A stretch of 64,000 bases of DNA from Cytobacillus pseudoceanisediminis (GCF_023516215.1 NZ_CP097349.1:2790001-2854000); one strand, 5' to 3'. Counted from the first letter of the stretch, positions 19,699-29,055 are shown. Numbers and translations are program-made. Notes: generated by a model not told the origin, from the letters alone.

Positions 19699-20049
19699 TT
19701 ATTCAACTGCACCATAAAGATCTTCAAGAGGCTTCATGATGATTTTGTTCATTTCTGCAATCATCATGCTCATGCGCTGTTCTGCTTCCATAAGCTTTGA
19801 GATTTGGGCGTGCTGCTGTACAAGTGCGACTGTCTTTTGTGCCTGTTCTACTTCTTCCTGTGTAATATCCTGGCCCATCATTTGTTTTTGCTGAAGTTCC
19901 ATCTGGATTTTACGGAAGTTATCAAACATTGCCTTGGCAGACGGATCTGCATTTACATCATCGTATGCTTGTTTTAATGCCTTATATTCATCGCTTTCCC
20001 GCACCGCTTTTTCTAATTCATAGGCTGAATCATATAAATTTACTGCCAT
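19699..20049 (-). CDS. yheA: YheA, YlbF/YmcA-family helical protein
   Basis: About 116 residues, almost entirely helical (starts MAVNLYDSAYELEKAVR), with the YlbF-domain pattern DYKALK..D..A..MF..F. The ATG 20049 follows GGAGTG; a longer reading from 20073 lacks a site. YlbF relatives form the RicAFT complex, but the function of YheA itself is unknown. It sits next to yheB as in B. subtilis. Confidence 0.88.
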   Translation of the reverse strand: MAVNLYDSAYELEKAVRESDEYKALKQAYDDVNADPSAKAMFDNFRKIQMELQQKQMMGQDITQEEVEQAQKTVALVQQHAQISKLMEAEQRMSMMIAEMNKIIMKPLEDLYGAVE

Positions 20050-20154
20050 AAAAACACTCCTTCCGATTCTCATTCAAAAGGAAAATTCATCTTCCCCGTT
20101 TTGAACATCCACTACACTATAACAAACTATGACAGTAAACGCGAGGCGATACCC

Positions 20155-21300
20155 TTAATTAATCAATATGGCTATGAATCCCTGAATGAGCCCGATAATC
20201 CCCCCAAGGAGGACCCCTAAATTAGTAATCATTTTTAACTCGCTTTTTATTATGGAAAAGACCATTTCTTCCAATCGTTCTACCGAAAAATTGCTGACTT
20301 GTTCACGGACAATTTCAGCGAGACGAAGTCTTTCCATGAACATTTCAGTTTTTCCTGAAAGCCAATCAGAAAGCATCTGAACACTTTTAGGAGCCAGTTC
20401 ATCTATTAATACAGTCCTATAAGGGGCCATAAAAGATGATAAAGGCGTTTTAAATAAACTCTCCAGATTAATGACCTTATGGGCAATATTCTTTATTACT
20501 GAAAGAATCTGTTCTTTTTCAAGCTGCTCTTCAATAACTGCAGCTTCCATTTCAAGAACTTTACTCCACTCATTTTTCAAAAGGGTTGTAATCAAATCCG
20601 ACGTTCCCTCATTACTTAAAAACTTTATGATTTCCGGCTGAATTTTATCTGCAATATTGATGTTCCCCATGAACATCTGCAGCATGTTGCTCAGCATTCC
20701 GCTGCGTTCACGGACAAAATCATCTGCCATTCTTTGAATTCTCATTTTGCCTTCAATGCTGGAAAAATAATCAATCCCCTTTTGAAGGATCGTTGAACTG
20801 ATTGCCGGGATTTTTTCATCCATTTTATCCAAAAGAGTCTGAGGAATAACATCTTTAAGGGGCCGGCTCCGATATTCACTAATGATTTTTTCATATTTCT
20901 GCTCAATTAATAAGTTAATGCGGTTTTCTGTTTTCGCTTGCCCATCCGTGATTCCAAACGCTTCAAGTATGTCTTCTGCTGATTTTTCCGACAGCATGAT
21001 AGTTTCAAGCTCTTTTTGTACCAGCCCAGTCATATCACGCTGAAATTGAGCATTGATGAACTTTTTCTTGATGCTTTCCGGTGTCAAAAGATGATTGACA
21101 ACAAGCTTACCCATCTGATCAGCCATTTCATCCCGTCGTTTAGGAATCAGTCCCGGGGTAAATGGCACCTTCCATTTACCTATGTAAACGGCATTATAAG
21201 GTTTAAAGAGCATTTTAATAGCCAGGTAATTAGTAAACCCGCCAATGAGAGCCCCAATTAACATCATCAAAATTATTGTCATTGCAATTTCCATACTCAT
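20155..21300 (-). CDS. yheB: YheB, DUF445 membrane protein
   Basis: This 381-residue protein has an N-terminal membrane segment plus GGFTNYLAIKMLF, a long helical middle, and a C-terminal membrane anchor (LGVLLGGIIGLIQGFIAIL), the DUF445 layout. ATG 21300 follows AAGGAAGG; an upstream frame extension to 21372 carries no ribosome site. Function unknown; position between yheA and the yheC/yheD genes is the B. subtilis order. Confidence 0.9.
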   Translation of the reverse strand: MSMEIAMTIILMMLIGALIGGFTNYLAIKMLFKPYNAVYIGKWKVPFTPGLIPKRRDEMADQMGKLVVNHLLTPESIKKKFINAQFQRDMTGLVQKELETIMLSEKSAEDILEAFGITDGQAKTENRINLLIEQKYEKIISEYRSRPLKDVIPQTLLDKMDEKIPAISSTILQKGIDYFSSIEGKMRIQRMADDFVRERSGMLSNMLQMFMGNINIADKIQPEIIKFLSNEGTSDLITTLLKNEWSKVLEMEAAVIEEQLEKEQILSVIKNIAHKVINLESLFKTPLSSFMAPYRTVLIDELAPKSVQMLSDWLSGKTEMFMERLRLAEIVREQVSNFSVERLEEMVFSIIKSELKMITNLGVLLGGIIGLIQGFIAILIN

Positions 21301-21524
21301 CTCTACCTTCCTTAAGTTACAAGCGCCTCTCCAGACGCACCATTTTATTGCCCAGAACATACGATATGGCATCAGCTTTTGCCTATTTTTTCATTATACA
21401 GTGAAAACTTAGTCAATGGGAGTTTTGCACTTTCTGCCGCAGGTTAAAATTAGCATTCAATTTGTACACAGCATGCGGATTTTTTGAAAAGGCTCAAATA
21501 AAGTTTAGCAAATGAGGAATGATC

Positions 21525-22940
21525 ATGTCAGTTTCTTTATTGCCTATTACGATTGTTCCGGTAAAAATGTTTCAGGAAAATCAATTTCGCATTAAAATTA
21601 GCCATTCTCTCGTCCATTACTGGAATATTGATTTGCAAATGCCCCATTTGCTGCAGATCGGCAAGCACACCTTTCAGATAACCATTGAAGGAGCAAACAT
21701 TACGAAAGATGAGCTTGGTTTCAGTGAGCCGCTTCTTCAGGAATGCTGCTTGCCAATTGAAGATCTCCATTTTGTTGCCAGTTATTCCAGAAAGGACCTT
21801 ACTATTACTGCCGGACCGATTATAGGGCTGATGACAGATTTCAATGATAATGGCGAAGAGCCTGATTTCCGCTCTATTCATTCTTTTTGCGAAGAATTGC
21901 ATGAAGTTGTTTCAAATATGGGAGGATTTTTTTATGTGTTTCACTTTCGGGACTTCATTGCAGGCAGTCTGCATGGATACTGCCTGCAGGATAGAAAATG
22001 GATAAAAAGTCCGGTTCCTTTGCCGAGTGTAATCTATAACCGGATTCACTCCCGAATACTTGAAGCAAGTACCTCTTTTCAATCATTTAAAAACAGCCTT
22101 ATAAAATTTAATATCCCAGTGTTTAATGACCGTTTTCTATCAAAACAGGAAGTTCATGACCTGCTCTTTTCTGAGGATCATATGCAGCCTTATCTGCCTG
22201 ATACGGCCATTGCAAATGAACAAACCATCAAAGATATGCTGGCCAGACACAGATTATTATTCCTAAAGCCCGTCCACGGCAGCCAGGGCCGGAATATTAT
22301 CAGGCTAAGTTTAAACGGCGAAGAAATCATGACAGAACTATCGACCGGAAACGGCAGGGAGAATACAATCACTTTCAAAAATTATACCCGTTTTGTACAG
22401 TGGTTCCAGCAATACCAAAGAAAATCAATTTTTCTGGCTCAGCAGGCCATCCCTCTGCAAACCTTTAAAAACAGGCAGCTTGATTTCCGGGTGCTCTGCC
22501 ACAAAAATTTTCAGGATATCTGGAAAGCCACTTCTGCAGTGGCAAGGATTTCTGCTGAGCAGCAATTTGTTTCAAACATTGCCAGAGGCGGTGAAATCAT
22601 GAAGCCTCTCAGAATTTTCTCGTTGCTGTCTGATCAGAAAACAGCGGTTCAGCAGCTGGCCTTATTGAAAGAGCTTGCTGTTGAAACAGCAACAATCATC
22701 AGCCAGAAATGCGAAGGGCTTGTCGGAGAACTCGGAATTGATATTGGTTTAGATACAAATGGAAAGCTATGGATCATCGAAGTGAATTCTAAGCCCTCTA
22801 AAAATTTCGAAGACAAAGAAAAAAGAGTAAGGCCATCAGCCAAGGCGCTGATCGAATATGCAACGGCTTTATCATTTATCCAAAAAGGAGGATTACAGCA
22901 TGCTTTCATTCGGAATCATGACATTGAACAAACGGAGTGA
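21525..22940 (+). CDS. YheC/YheD-family ATP-grasp protein 1 (long form)
   Basis: This 471-residue protein has an N-terminal domain of about 100 residues, then an ATP-grasp domain with the phosphate loop LKPVHGSQGRN (about residue 247) and the metal-binding IIEVNSKPSK near the C-terminus. ATG 21525 has GAGGA at 7 bases. In B. subtilis YheC and YheD are forespore-associated proteins of the endospore coat-associated YheCD family. This is the first of four tandem family members; each next gene overlaps the previous one by 4 to 41 bases. Confidence 0.9.
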   Translation: MSVSLLPITIVPVKMFQENQFRIKISHSLVHYWNIDLQMPHLLQIGKHTFQITIEGANITKDELGFSEPLLQECCLPIEDLHFVASYSRKDLTITAGPIIGLMTDFNDNGEEPDFRSIHSFCEELHEVVSNMGGFFYVFHFRDFIAGSLHGYCLQDRKWIKSPVPLPSVIYNRIHSRILEASTSFQSFKNSLIKFNIPVFNDRFLSKQEVHDLLFSEDHMQPYLPDTAIANEQTIKDMLARHRLLFLKPVHGSQGRNIIRLSLNGEEIMTELSTGNGRENTITFKNYTRFVQWFQQYQRKSIFLAQQAIPLQTFKNRQLDFRVLCHKNFQDIWKATSAVARISAEQQFVSNIARGGEIMKPLRIFSLLSDQKTAVQQLALLKELAVETATIISQKCEGLVGELGIDIGLDTNGKLWIIEVNSKPSKNFEDKEKRVRPSAKALIEYATALSFIQKGGLQHAFIRNHDIEQTE

Positions 22941-24003
22941 ACAGCCATATTTTATGGAATTGGCCAGAAGAGCTAATGAATATAACATTAACTGCTTCCG
23001 GTTTGTGCCTTCAGATATCAATCCTATTACAGAAAGAATTACAGGTGATTTCTATAACCCTGCTTCAGACGGATGGGAGCCAGCAGAATTTACAGCGCCA
23101 GAAATCCTTTATGATCGCTGTTTTTACGGAAATGATTCCCACTCGAAACAATGCATGTCCATCGTGAATTGGCTCAAGGCAAGAAGTGACATCCAATTTC
23201 TTGGCTACGGCTTGCCTAATAAGCTTGAATTATATGAAATCCTCTCCTGCACAAACATTTCACCCTATTTGCTGAAAACAGCACCCTATACTGATGCTGA
23301 CAGGTTCTTAGACAGCCTCCTGCCTGATCATCCCCTCATCTTAAAACCCGCTAGCGGTTCACAGGGGCACGGAATCTATTATATTGAGAAAACAGGCAAA
23401 AACATTCTTGTTAAAACAGATAAAAAGAATGCTCAGGTTTCCCGCAGCTTTGAAAGCGCTGAAAAAGCAGCGGGCTGGCTTAATAACCTGACCGCAAAAC
23501 GGCAGTACCTCTTCCAGCCATATGTGAATCTATCGAACAAGGAAGAACAGCCCTTTGATATAAGGATTTTGCTTCAAAAGGACATGAATGGCACCTGGAA
23601 GGAGCTGGGCCGGGGCATCCGGGCAGGCAGAAATGGCGGCATCGTTTCCAATTTAAGCACTGGCGGCAGCAATATTTCTTTTGAGGACTGGATTATTGAA
23701 TACCCATCTTCATTGAGGAGTTTTCTTTGCGATGAGCTTTATGACATTATCGATACTCTTCCCGCTGCGCTTGAACGAAAGCTTCCTCCGCTATTTGAAA
23801 TAGGAATTGATATTGGAGTGGAAAACAACGGCTCCATTTGGATTCTGGATATTAACTCAAAACCAGGCAGAAAAACCATCCTGAACAGCCAGCCTGAAAA
23901 GAAGGAAGAATTATATACTGCTCCCCTTCACTATGCCAAATTCCTGGCAGCCAATAAGGAATTAGAAAGGAGTACGAATCATGAGAAAACAATATCAAAT
24001 TGA
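22900..24003 (+). CDS. YheC/YheD-family ATP-grasp protein 2 (short form)
   Basis: This 367-residue protein lacks the extra N-terminal domain of its neighbour. Its ATP-grasp motifs are LKPASGSQGHGIYYI and WILDINSKPGRK. AAAAAGGAGG precedes ATG 22900, which overlaps the previous gene by 41 bases. An upstream in-frame ATG at 22858 has no ribosome site. The length agrees with B. subtilis YheC. Confidence 0.9.
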   Translation: MLSFGIMTLNKRSEQPYFMELARRANEYNINCFRFVPSDINPITERITGDFYNPASDGWEPAEFTAPEILYDRCFYGNDSHSKQCMSIVNWLKARSDIQFLGYGLPNKLELYEILSCTNISPYLLKTAPYTDADRFLDSLLPDHPLILKPASGSQGHGIYYIEKTGKNILVKTDKKNAQVSRSFESAEKAAGWLNNLTAKRQYLFQPYVNLSNKEEQPFDIRILLQKDMNGTWKELGRGIRAGRNGGIVSNLSTGGSNISFEDWIIEYPSSLRSFLCDELYDIIDTLPAALERKLPPLFEIGIDIGVENNGSIWILDINSKPGRKTILNSQPEKKEELYTAPLHYAKFLAANKELERSTNHEKTISN

Positions 24004-25345
24004 AATTTCCGATTCTGCCTCCAAAACAGTTTATATTCCTAACGAGCTTAACCTTCATACTCATTTGACGAAATTGGCCTTTGGCACACACTCAAAAGAT
24101 GCCGCTTTCTTACTTCAGAAAACAAAGAAAAACTCCATCGTCATAAGTAAAGATGTGGCAGATGCACTGCATTTCCCTGATCTCAAGATTCCTTTGCATG
24201 CATTTGCCAATAAGGGGACACTGTACCTCGGCCCGCTTGTAGGAATCTTCACATCAGGCTTCACCTCCTTTCCTTTAAGGCCAGTCGGGGACCGGACCCT
24301 GTTTTTTGCCAAGTTGCTTTCTGTCAAAAAAACGGTTGGAGCAATTCCGTATTTGTTCGGTGACCAGCATATCAACTGGGAACAAGGAACAATCAGGGGG
24401 CTTTTCTATCATGAGGAAGGATGGGAAACGTTTGAAGTGCCTTTTCCGAATGTTGTATATGATCGGCTTCCCAATAGGAAAAGCGAAAGAAGAAACGAAC
24501 TTAAAGAAGTTCGTGACCGCCTGCAGAAAGACTATTTAATTCCCTGGTATAATCCTGGATTCTTTAATAAATTGGATGTTTATGAAAGACTGCAGAACGA
24601 TGAGGATATTAGTCACTACTTGCCGGAAACCCACCCTTTTTCTTCATTTTCTGTCATTGAAAGAATGCTGGCTGATTATGGTCATGTTTTCCTAAAACCG
24701 ATTAATGGAAGCCTGGGGCTTGGAATTCATCAAATAATTTATGATAAAAAGGATGGGCATTATTATTGCCGGTATAGAGTTCGGGATGAAAACCGCCTGA
24801 GAAAGTTTAACAGTCTGGAAAATTTGATGGGGAATATTTTTGCAGGACGGAGTTTAAGCCGGATGCTTGTTCAGCAGGGAATCCACTTGCTCCGCCATGA
24901 ACAGAGGACAATTGATTTCAGGATTCATACGAATAAAGATGAAAATGGGGAATGGAATGTAACAGCTTCAGCTGCAAAAATGGCTGGACATGGCAGTGTT
25001 ACAACTCATGTTAAAAGCGGCGGTGAAATCAAAACCCTGGAAGAGTTGTTTGAATCCGATGCTGAAAAAGCGGCAGCAGTGGAAAAATTGAGTGAGGCGG
25101 CATTAAAAATCAGCAAGGCCCTGGAACGGAACATGGAAGGAATCATTGGTGAAATCGGCTTTGACTTTGGGTTGGACCGAAATGGCCATGTATGGCTTTT
25201 CGAAGCAAACTCAAAGCCTGGCAGATCTATATTTAAACATCCTCAACTCCGGGAGTTCGACTTTCTTACCCGCAAGCTTTCGCTTGCATTTGCAGTCTTC
25301 CTTGCCGAAGCATCCATTATGAAGCCCCAGGAAATATTCAGATGA
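23981..25345 (+). CDS. YheC/YheD-family ATP-grasp protein 3 (long form)
   Basis: This 454-residue long-form member, close to B. subtilis YheD in size, has an N-terminal domain ending about residue 100, the phosphate loop LKPINGSLGLGIHQI, a DFRIHTNKDENGEW strand and the metal site WLFEANSKPGRS. GAAAGGAG precedes ATG 23981, which overlaps the previous gene by 23 bases. Confidence 0.9.
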   Translation: MRKQYQIEISDSASKTVYIPNELNLHTHLTKLAFGTHSKDAAFLLQKTKKNSIVISKDVADALHFPDLKIPLHAFANKGTLYLGPLVGIFTSGFTSFPLRPVGDRTLFFAKLLSVKKTVGAIPYLFGDQHINWEQGTIRGLFYHEEGWETFEVPFPNVVYDRLPNRKSERRNELKEVRDRLQKDYLIPWYNPGFFNKLDVYERLQNDEDISHYLPETHPFSSFSVIERMLADYGHVFLKPINGSLGLGIHQIIYDKKDGHYYCRYRVRDENRLRKFNSLENLMGNIFAGRSLSRMLVQQGIHLLRHEQRTIDFRIHTNKDENGEWNVTASAAKMAGHGSVTTHVKSGGEIKTLEELFESDAEKAAAVEKLSEAALKISKALERNMEGIIGEIGFDFGLDRNGHVWLFEANSKPGRSIFKHPQLREFDFLTRKLSLAFAVFLAEASIMKPQEIFR

Positions 25346-26478
25346 AGATTTATTATGACTGGGCCAGCAGGACATGGTTCAGCAGCACCAGCTGTACACT
25401 TGGAAGGGATCCTCATCCTTTAAGCACCATTGGACCGAAGGCGGAACAAAATTTGATTTCCTTTTCATTGTCAATGCAAAACGATAATGCAGGACCGGTG
25501 ATAGGCATCCTGACCGGAAAAGGAAAGGACCAGTCTATCGCAGGCAATGGCCCTTTATTTAAGGCACTGCAGAAAAACATACTACAGCAAAATGGAGTTT
25601 CCTTTGTATTTACGGCAGAAGACCTAGAGGAGAATTCCGTAAATGGCTATATTTATTTTCCCCAGCTGGATAAATGGATTGAGGCAAGATGCCCTCTTCC
25701 TCATCTTGTCTACAACAGGGTGCCTTTCCGGAAAATTGAAAAAACAGAAGCCTTTCATAAAGCGAGCCGTTTTTTTAAGGAACATAATATTCCATTTTTC
25801 AACCCGGGTTTTCTGGACAAATTCGAAGTTTTCCAGTTATTTAAGGACCATCCCCCGCTGCAGGAGTATATTCCTGAAACCATTCTTGTCTCAGGTCCAA
25901 AAGAGCTTAAGAACTTTATCCGCAAATATAATAATATCTACTTAAAGCCCGCAAACGGGTCCAAGGGCAAAGGGATTTATCATTTAAGCCAGCTGGGAAA
26001 TGGAATGCGATTGAACGGTCTGCACGATTCATTCAGTTACACTGATTATAAAAATTTCTGGAACCAATGGGGTATTCTCCTGACGAATAAACCTTATATG
26101 GCACAGAAAGCGATCAGCCCTGCCAGAAAGGAAGGGAAGCGATTTGATTTTAGAATTCTGGCCCATTTCAGCGAAGGCAACTATTCTGTTACAGGGATAG
26201 GCATCAGGCAGTCTAAGGAACAGGATATTACAACACACATACCGAATGGCGGTGTAATGATTCCATATGAAAGTGTCCGTACGCAAGAACATGATGAGTT
26301 TATTCATTCTGCAGTTGTGGAAGCAGGAAAGCTCCTTGAGAAGACAAAAGGTTTTTATGGAGAATACTCTATTGATGCAGGATTAACTGACCAGGGCACT
26401 TATGTAATTTATGAAATAAATTCCAAGCCAATGAGTTTTGATGAAGTCTGGATAGAAGAAAAAGAATTGAAGAACTGA
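25342..26478 (+). CDS. YheC/YheD-family ATP-grasp protein 4 (short form)
   Basis: This 378-residue member has LKPANGSKGKGIYHL, FDFRILAHF and YVIYEINSKPMSFDEVW. It begins within an ATGA overlap with the previous stop and ends the four-gene run, followed by a strong terminator. The order long-short-long-short suggests that a yheD-yheC pair was duplicated as a unit. Confidence 0.9.
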   Translation: MKIYYDWASRTWFSSTSCTLGRDPHPLSTIGPKAEQNLISFSLSMQNDNAGPVIGILTGKGKDQSIAGNGPLFKALQKNILQQNGVSFVFTAEDLEENSVNGYIYFPQLDKWIEARCPLPHLVYNRVPFRKIEKTEAFHKASRFFKEHNIPFFNPGFLDKFEVFQLFKDHPPLQEYIPETILVSGPKELKNFIRKYNNIYLKPANGSKGKGIYHLSQLGNGMRLNGLHDSFSYTDYKNFWNQWGILLTNKPYMAQKAISPARKEGKRFDFRILAHFSEGNYSVTGIGIRQSKEQDITTHIPNGGVMIPYESVRTQEHDEFIHSAVVEAGKLLEKTKGFYGEYSIDAGLTDQGTYVIYEINSKPMSFDEVWIEEKELKN

Positions 26479-26518
26479 CCCGCTTATTTTTCTCGCTGGC
26501 GGGGTTCTCGCACATCAA

Positions 26519-26557
26519 TAAAAATAGCCGTACACCATAGTGTGCACGGCTATTTTT
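26519..26557 (+). terminator. Terminator of the four-gene ATP-grasp operon
   Basis: AAAAATAGCCGT pairs with ACGGCTATTTTT; the inner CAC/GTG pairs extend the stem. A/T runs flank both sides. Confidence 0.88.
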
Positions 26558-26597
26558 ATGCGATTTTTTACAAGTGCCATCCAAAACCGCAAAAGGA

Positions 26598-26771
26598 TTA
26601 ATAAGTCGTTACAGGGCTTTTCGCTGTCTTCATTTTATCTTTTTTAGAGGCACTTCCGGCGAATGATTTAAACTGGTCTTTAAGCTTTTGGCGTGCCTCC
26701 GGATTTCTCATTAAATAAGCTGCTCCAAGTGCCATGGCTGACATCATAAATTTATTGTTTCTCTTCATCAT
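26598..26771 (-). CDS. Small basic protein, 57 residues
   Basis: The frame reads MMKRNNKFMMSAMALGAAYL followed by MRNPEARQKLKDQF and a lysine/serine-rich tail. AAAAGGAGGCAAAG precedes the ATG at 26771, a strong ribosome site. A short hydrophobic stretch (MMSAMALGAAYLM) could be a membrane anchor with a positively charged C-terminal tail. I do not recognise a family; the ribosome site makes it a likely real gene. Confidence 0.65.
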   Translation of the reverse strand: MMKRNNKFMMSAMALGAAYLMRNPEARQKLKDQFKSFAGSASKKDKMKTAKSPVTTY

Positions 26772-26867
26772 CTTTGCCTCCTTTTAATGTTAAAATGTTT
26801 CTATATCTATTCCATTCCCCTTTTGAGGAACATTAAACGGGATATTACAACATCTGGAGGAATCCTA

Positions 26868-27074
26868 ATGCTGACACACTTTCAATTCAAACCTTTATAT
26901 GAAAATAAACAATTGCCGGGATGGACATTTTCTTTTTATTTTAAAAAGCAAAAAATGACTGGCATCTATCATCCTGACGGCAAAATTGAATGGACTTCCG
27001 GTGACCCCGCCGGGCAGGAGGATAGCCTGAAATCCCAAATCCACGAATTAATGTTATTTCATGTGTATGAATGA
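26868..27074 (+). CDS. yheE: YheE-like small protein
   Basis: This 68-residue protein (starts MLTHFQFKPLYENKQLPGW) follows CTGGAGGA. Mainly beta-strand pattern with aromatic residues (WTFSFYFKKQKMTGIYH). Length and position downstream of the YheC/D genes match B. subtilis yheE, whose function is unknown. An in-frame extension to 26787 has no ribosome site. Confidence 0.75.
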   Translation: MLTHFQFKPLYENKQLPGWTFSFYFKKQKMTGIYHPDGKIEWTSGDPAGQEDSLKSQIHELMLFHVYE

Positions 27075-27163
27075 GAAAAAGTTAGAGAATCCATGTATGA
27101 CCTTATAGCTCTTTTGGAAAAATAATCCCGCCAGGATATATCATTTAAAGGAGCGATTCAAAC

Positions 27164-27349
27164 ATGGATAAGAAACGCCAGGTTTCAGAGGACGTGAACT
27201 ATGAAGGCAGGGACAAAGCTTATATGGATATAGACAGAATCATAAACGAAGGTCTTTCTGGAGGCTCCGTTCATGGACGCGGTGATGATGTTAATATTGA
27301 ACAGGCTAGGGAATTGCATGAGGAAGAACCTCCAAATGAGGCAGACTAA
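27164..27349 (+). CDS. Small acidic protein of unknown function, 61 residues
   Basis: The protein is hydrophilic and acidic (starts MDKKRQVSEDVNYEGRDKAY, ends EEEPPNEAD). It has AAAGGAG before the ATG and a terminator right after the stop, both supporting a real gene. No membrane segment or known motif. Neighbourhood suggests a sporulation context, but nothing in the protein shows it. Confidence 0.7.
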   Translation: MDKKRQVSEDVNYEGRDKAYMDIDRIINEGLSGGSVHGRGDDVNIEQARELHEEEPPNEAD

Positions 27350-27355
27350 TATTAA

Positions 27356-27382
27356 AAGGCACCTGACTTCAGGTGCCTCTTA
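27356..27382 (+). terminator. Terminator after the 61-residue protein gene
   Basis: AGGCACCTGA at 27357-27366 pairs with TCAGGTGCCT at 27369-27378, then a short T run. Confidence 0.75.
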
Positions 27383-27479
27383 ATACGGATTAAATTGTAT
27401 TAATTCTGAATTAGATACCGTTTAGCTCCTGTACCATCGGCTTTCGGGTCTAAGCCAATCCGCCCAAAAGGTTAAAGTA

Positions 27480-27655
27480 CAACCTTTCAGCATGCTCGTC
27501 TTATGCTTGAGTCCCACAGGACAAGGAAGGCTTCGTCAGCATAAACATTGCACGACCGAAAGCGGAGCTTTTGGGAGGTGTGAGTCATGCAGACACTGCC
27601 ACAGGCGTGGCGTTTTTAGTCTAAGTTCCTTTAATAAGCGGGCGCCTTCCGCTTT
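27480..27655. repeat. Dispersed intergenic repeat, family B copy
   Basis: It contains CTCGTCTTATGCTTGAGTCC, ATTGCACGACCGAAAGC, GCTTTTGGGAGG, GTCATGCAGAC, TTAGTCT and a GCGCCTTCCGC end. The same ordered pieces are in 37160-37490. It fills the gap before the CsoR-family gene. Confidence 0.7.
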
Positions 27656-27660
27656 TTTAA

Positions 27661-27921
27661 TCATCTGCTTTTCACAATCATATTCACTGCTTCCTGAATT
27701 GCATTCTCCGCATTTTTGCCTTCGTCAGCAGCTTCCCGAATGCATGTCTCAAGATTTTTAGCTACAATATATCCCATTGCACGGTCAACTGCAGAACGGA
27801 CAGCAGATAATTGCGTTACAACATCCTTGCAGTGTTTTTCTTCTTCCATCATTCGGATAACACCCCGCACCTGCCCTTCCAGCCTCTTCAAGCGGTTTTT
27901 CATTTCCGGTGAATATTCCAT
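27661..27921 (-). CDS. CsoR-family repressor with CstR-type (persulfide) sensing residues
   Basis: This 86-residue all-helical DUF156 protein keeps the two cysteines of the family (KHCKDVV and AKNLETC). The histidine that copper-sensing CsoR uses four residues before the second cysteine is asparagine here (N in AKNLETC), which is the CstR pattern seen in persulfide sensors. B. subtilis YrkD is the comparable protein. A natural target is the yrkFHIJ sulfane-sulfur cluster 34 kb away in this window. The ribosome site is a GGGGGAG upstream of ATG 27921. Confidence 0.82.
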   Translation of the reverse strand: MEYSPEMKNRLKRLEGQVRGVIRMMEEEKHCKDVVTQLSAVRSAVDRAMGYIVAKNLETCIREAADEGKNAENAIQEAVNMIVKSR

Positions 27922-28048
27922 GAGTCTCCCCCTTACACTTTCAATTCATTTTATAGAAACATTCACAGAATAAGTTAATTTTTTCAATTAAATTATAACT
28001 GCTATAATATAAGAAACACAAAAATTTATCAAACTAAAGGGTAATGAT

Positions 28049-28942
28049 ATGTTAAAAAAATTACATGACCAATATCCGGGCTCTCTGCTTGAAAATGAAA
28101 AACCTGATTTTAGCTTTTATTCTGATATGTACTGGCTTCATCATGAGGATTCAGGCCAATGGCTGGGCATCCCATCTCAAGAGGTATCAGCAGACAGTCT
28201 GATGGTCTTAAAAACTTTATTTGAATTCCATGACTGCTCCATTCACCATGCTCCCGCTTCCCAGGCCTGGTTTCAATACCTATTTTCCAATGGGGAAATT
28301 CCATCATTAGCAAAAGATGTTCCGTACAGGCTTGTTCAATTTAAGATGTCTGAAGGCGATTGGATACGCGAGGATATGGAAGCTGCTTTTAAAGGTTTTT
28401 TTGAAAAGGACATTTTGATTTTATGGAACGGACCAGCTAGAGGAGTCATTGTAGAGGAAGCTAACGCCCCACTAGCCGAAGAAGAATTCCTTGCTATTTC
28501 CAATGCTTTTGAAAGCGATTTTTTTGTAAAAACGGCCTTTTACATCGGCATTCCGAATAGGTTCGAGGCACATTTGCGCAATTATTTTAAAGAAGAACAG
28601 CGTTTTTTTGAGCAAGCCTCCTCTTTGCTTCCAGCCGAAAAGGTGCTGAAATACGAAACGCTATTTCCATCTCTTGTCACCGGAAGTATGGATGCAATTT
28701 TAAAAAAGAGCCTGCTTTCACGCCTTTCTTTACTGCAAGAAGACTCTGAACTTCTGCACACCATAAAAGTTTTTTTACAGAACAGCTCCAACGTTTCATT
28801 AACTGCGAAAAAATTGTATGTCCACCGAAATACGCTGCAATACAGGCTGGATAAATTCACTGAGAAAACCGGCCTTCAATTAAAAGATTTCAACAGTGCC
28901 CTGACTGTTTACTTAGCTTGTTTGCTGGTCGAGCAAAAATGA
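28049..28942 (+). CDS. PucR/CdaR-type transcriptional regulator, YxkF-like
   Basis: This 297-residue protein ends in the PucR C-terminal helix-turn-helix (LTAKKLYVHRNTLQYRLDKF, near residue 255). The N-terminal two thirds have no recognisable sensor motif. It is just upstream of msmX, the same pairing as yxkF-msmX in B. subtilis, so control of msmX or of sugar use is plausible but unproven. ATG 28049 follows AAAGGGTAATG. Confidence 0.78.
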   Translation: MLKKLHDQYPGSLLENEKPDFSFYSDMYWLHHEDSGQWLGIPSQEVSADSLMVLKTLFEFHDCSIHHAPASQAWFQYLFSNGEIPSLAKDVPYRLVQFKMSEGDWIREDMEAAFKGFFEKDILILWNGPARGVIVEEANAPLAEEEFLAISNAFESDFFVKTAFYIGIPNRFEAHLRNYFKEEQRFFEQASSLLPAEKVLKYETLFPSLVTGSMDAILKKSLLSRLSLLQEDSELLHTIKVFLQNSSNVSLTAKKLYVHRNTLQYRLDKFTEKTGLQLKDFNSALTVYLACLLVEQK

Positions 28943-28956
28943 TTGAGCACATTGCA

Positions 28957-28970
28957 TAAAAACGCTTTCA
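28957..28970 (+). promoter_or_regulatory. Candidate CcpA cre site upstream of msmX
   Basis: TAAAAACGCTTTCA matches the consensus TGWAANCGNTNWCA at 13 of 14 positions (A for G at position 2). It lies 86 bases before the msmX start, suggesting catabolite control. Confidence 0.7.
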
Positions 28971-29055
28971 GCTTTTTTGTGCAGTTTGGCCATATGGGAA
29001 AACCCAGATATCCATTAAACTGTTATTAAGAAAAGAATATTGGGAGGCAACCCTG

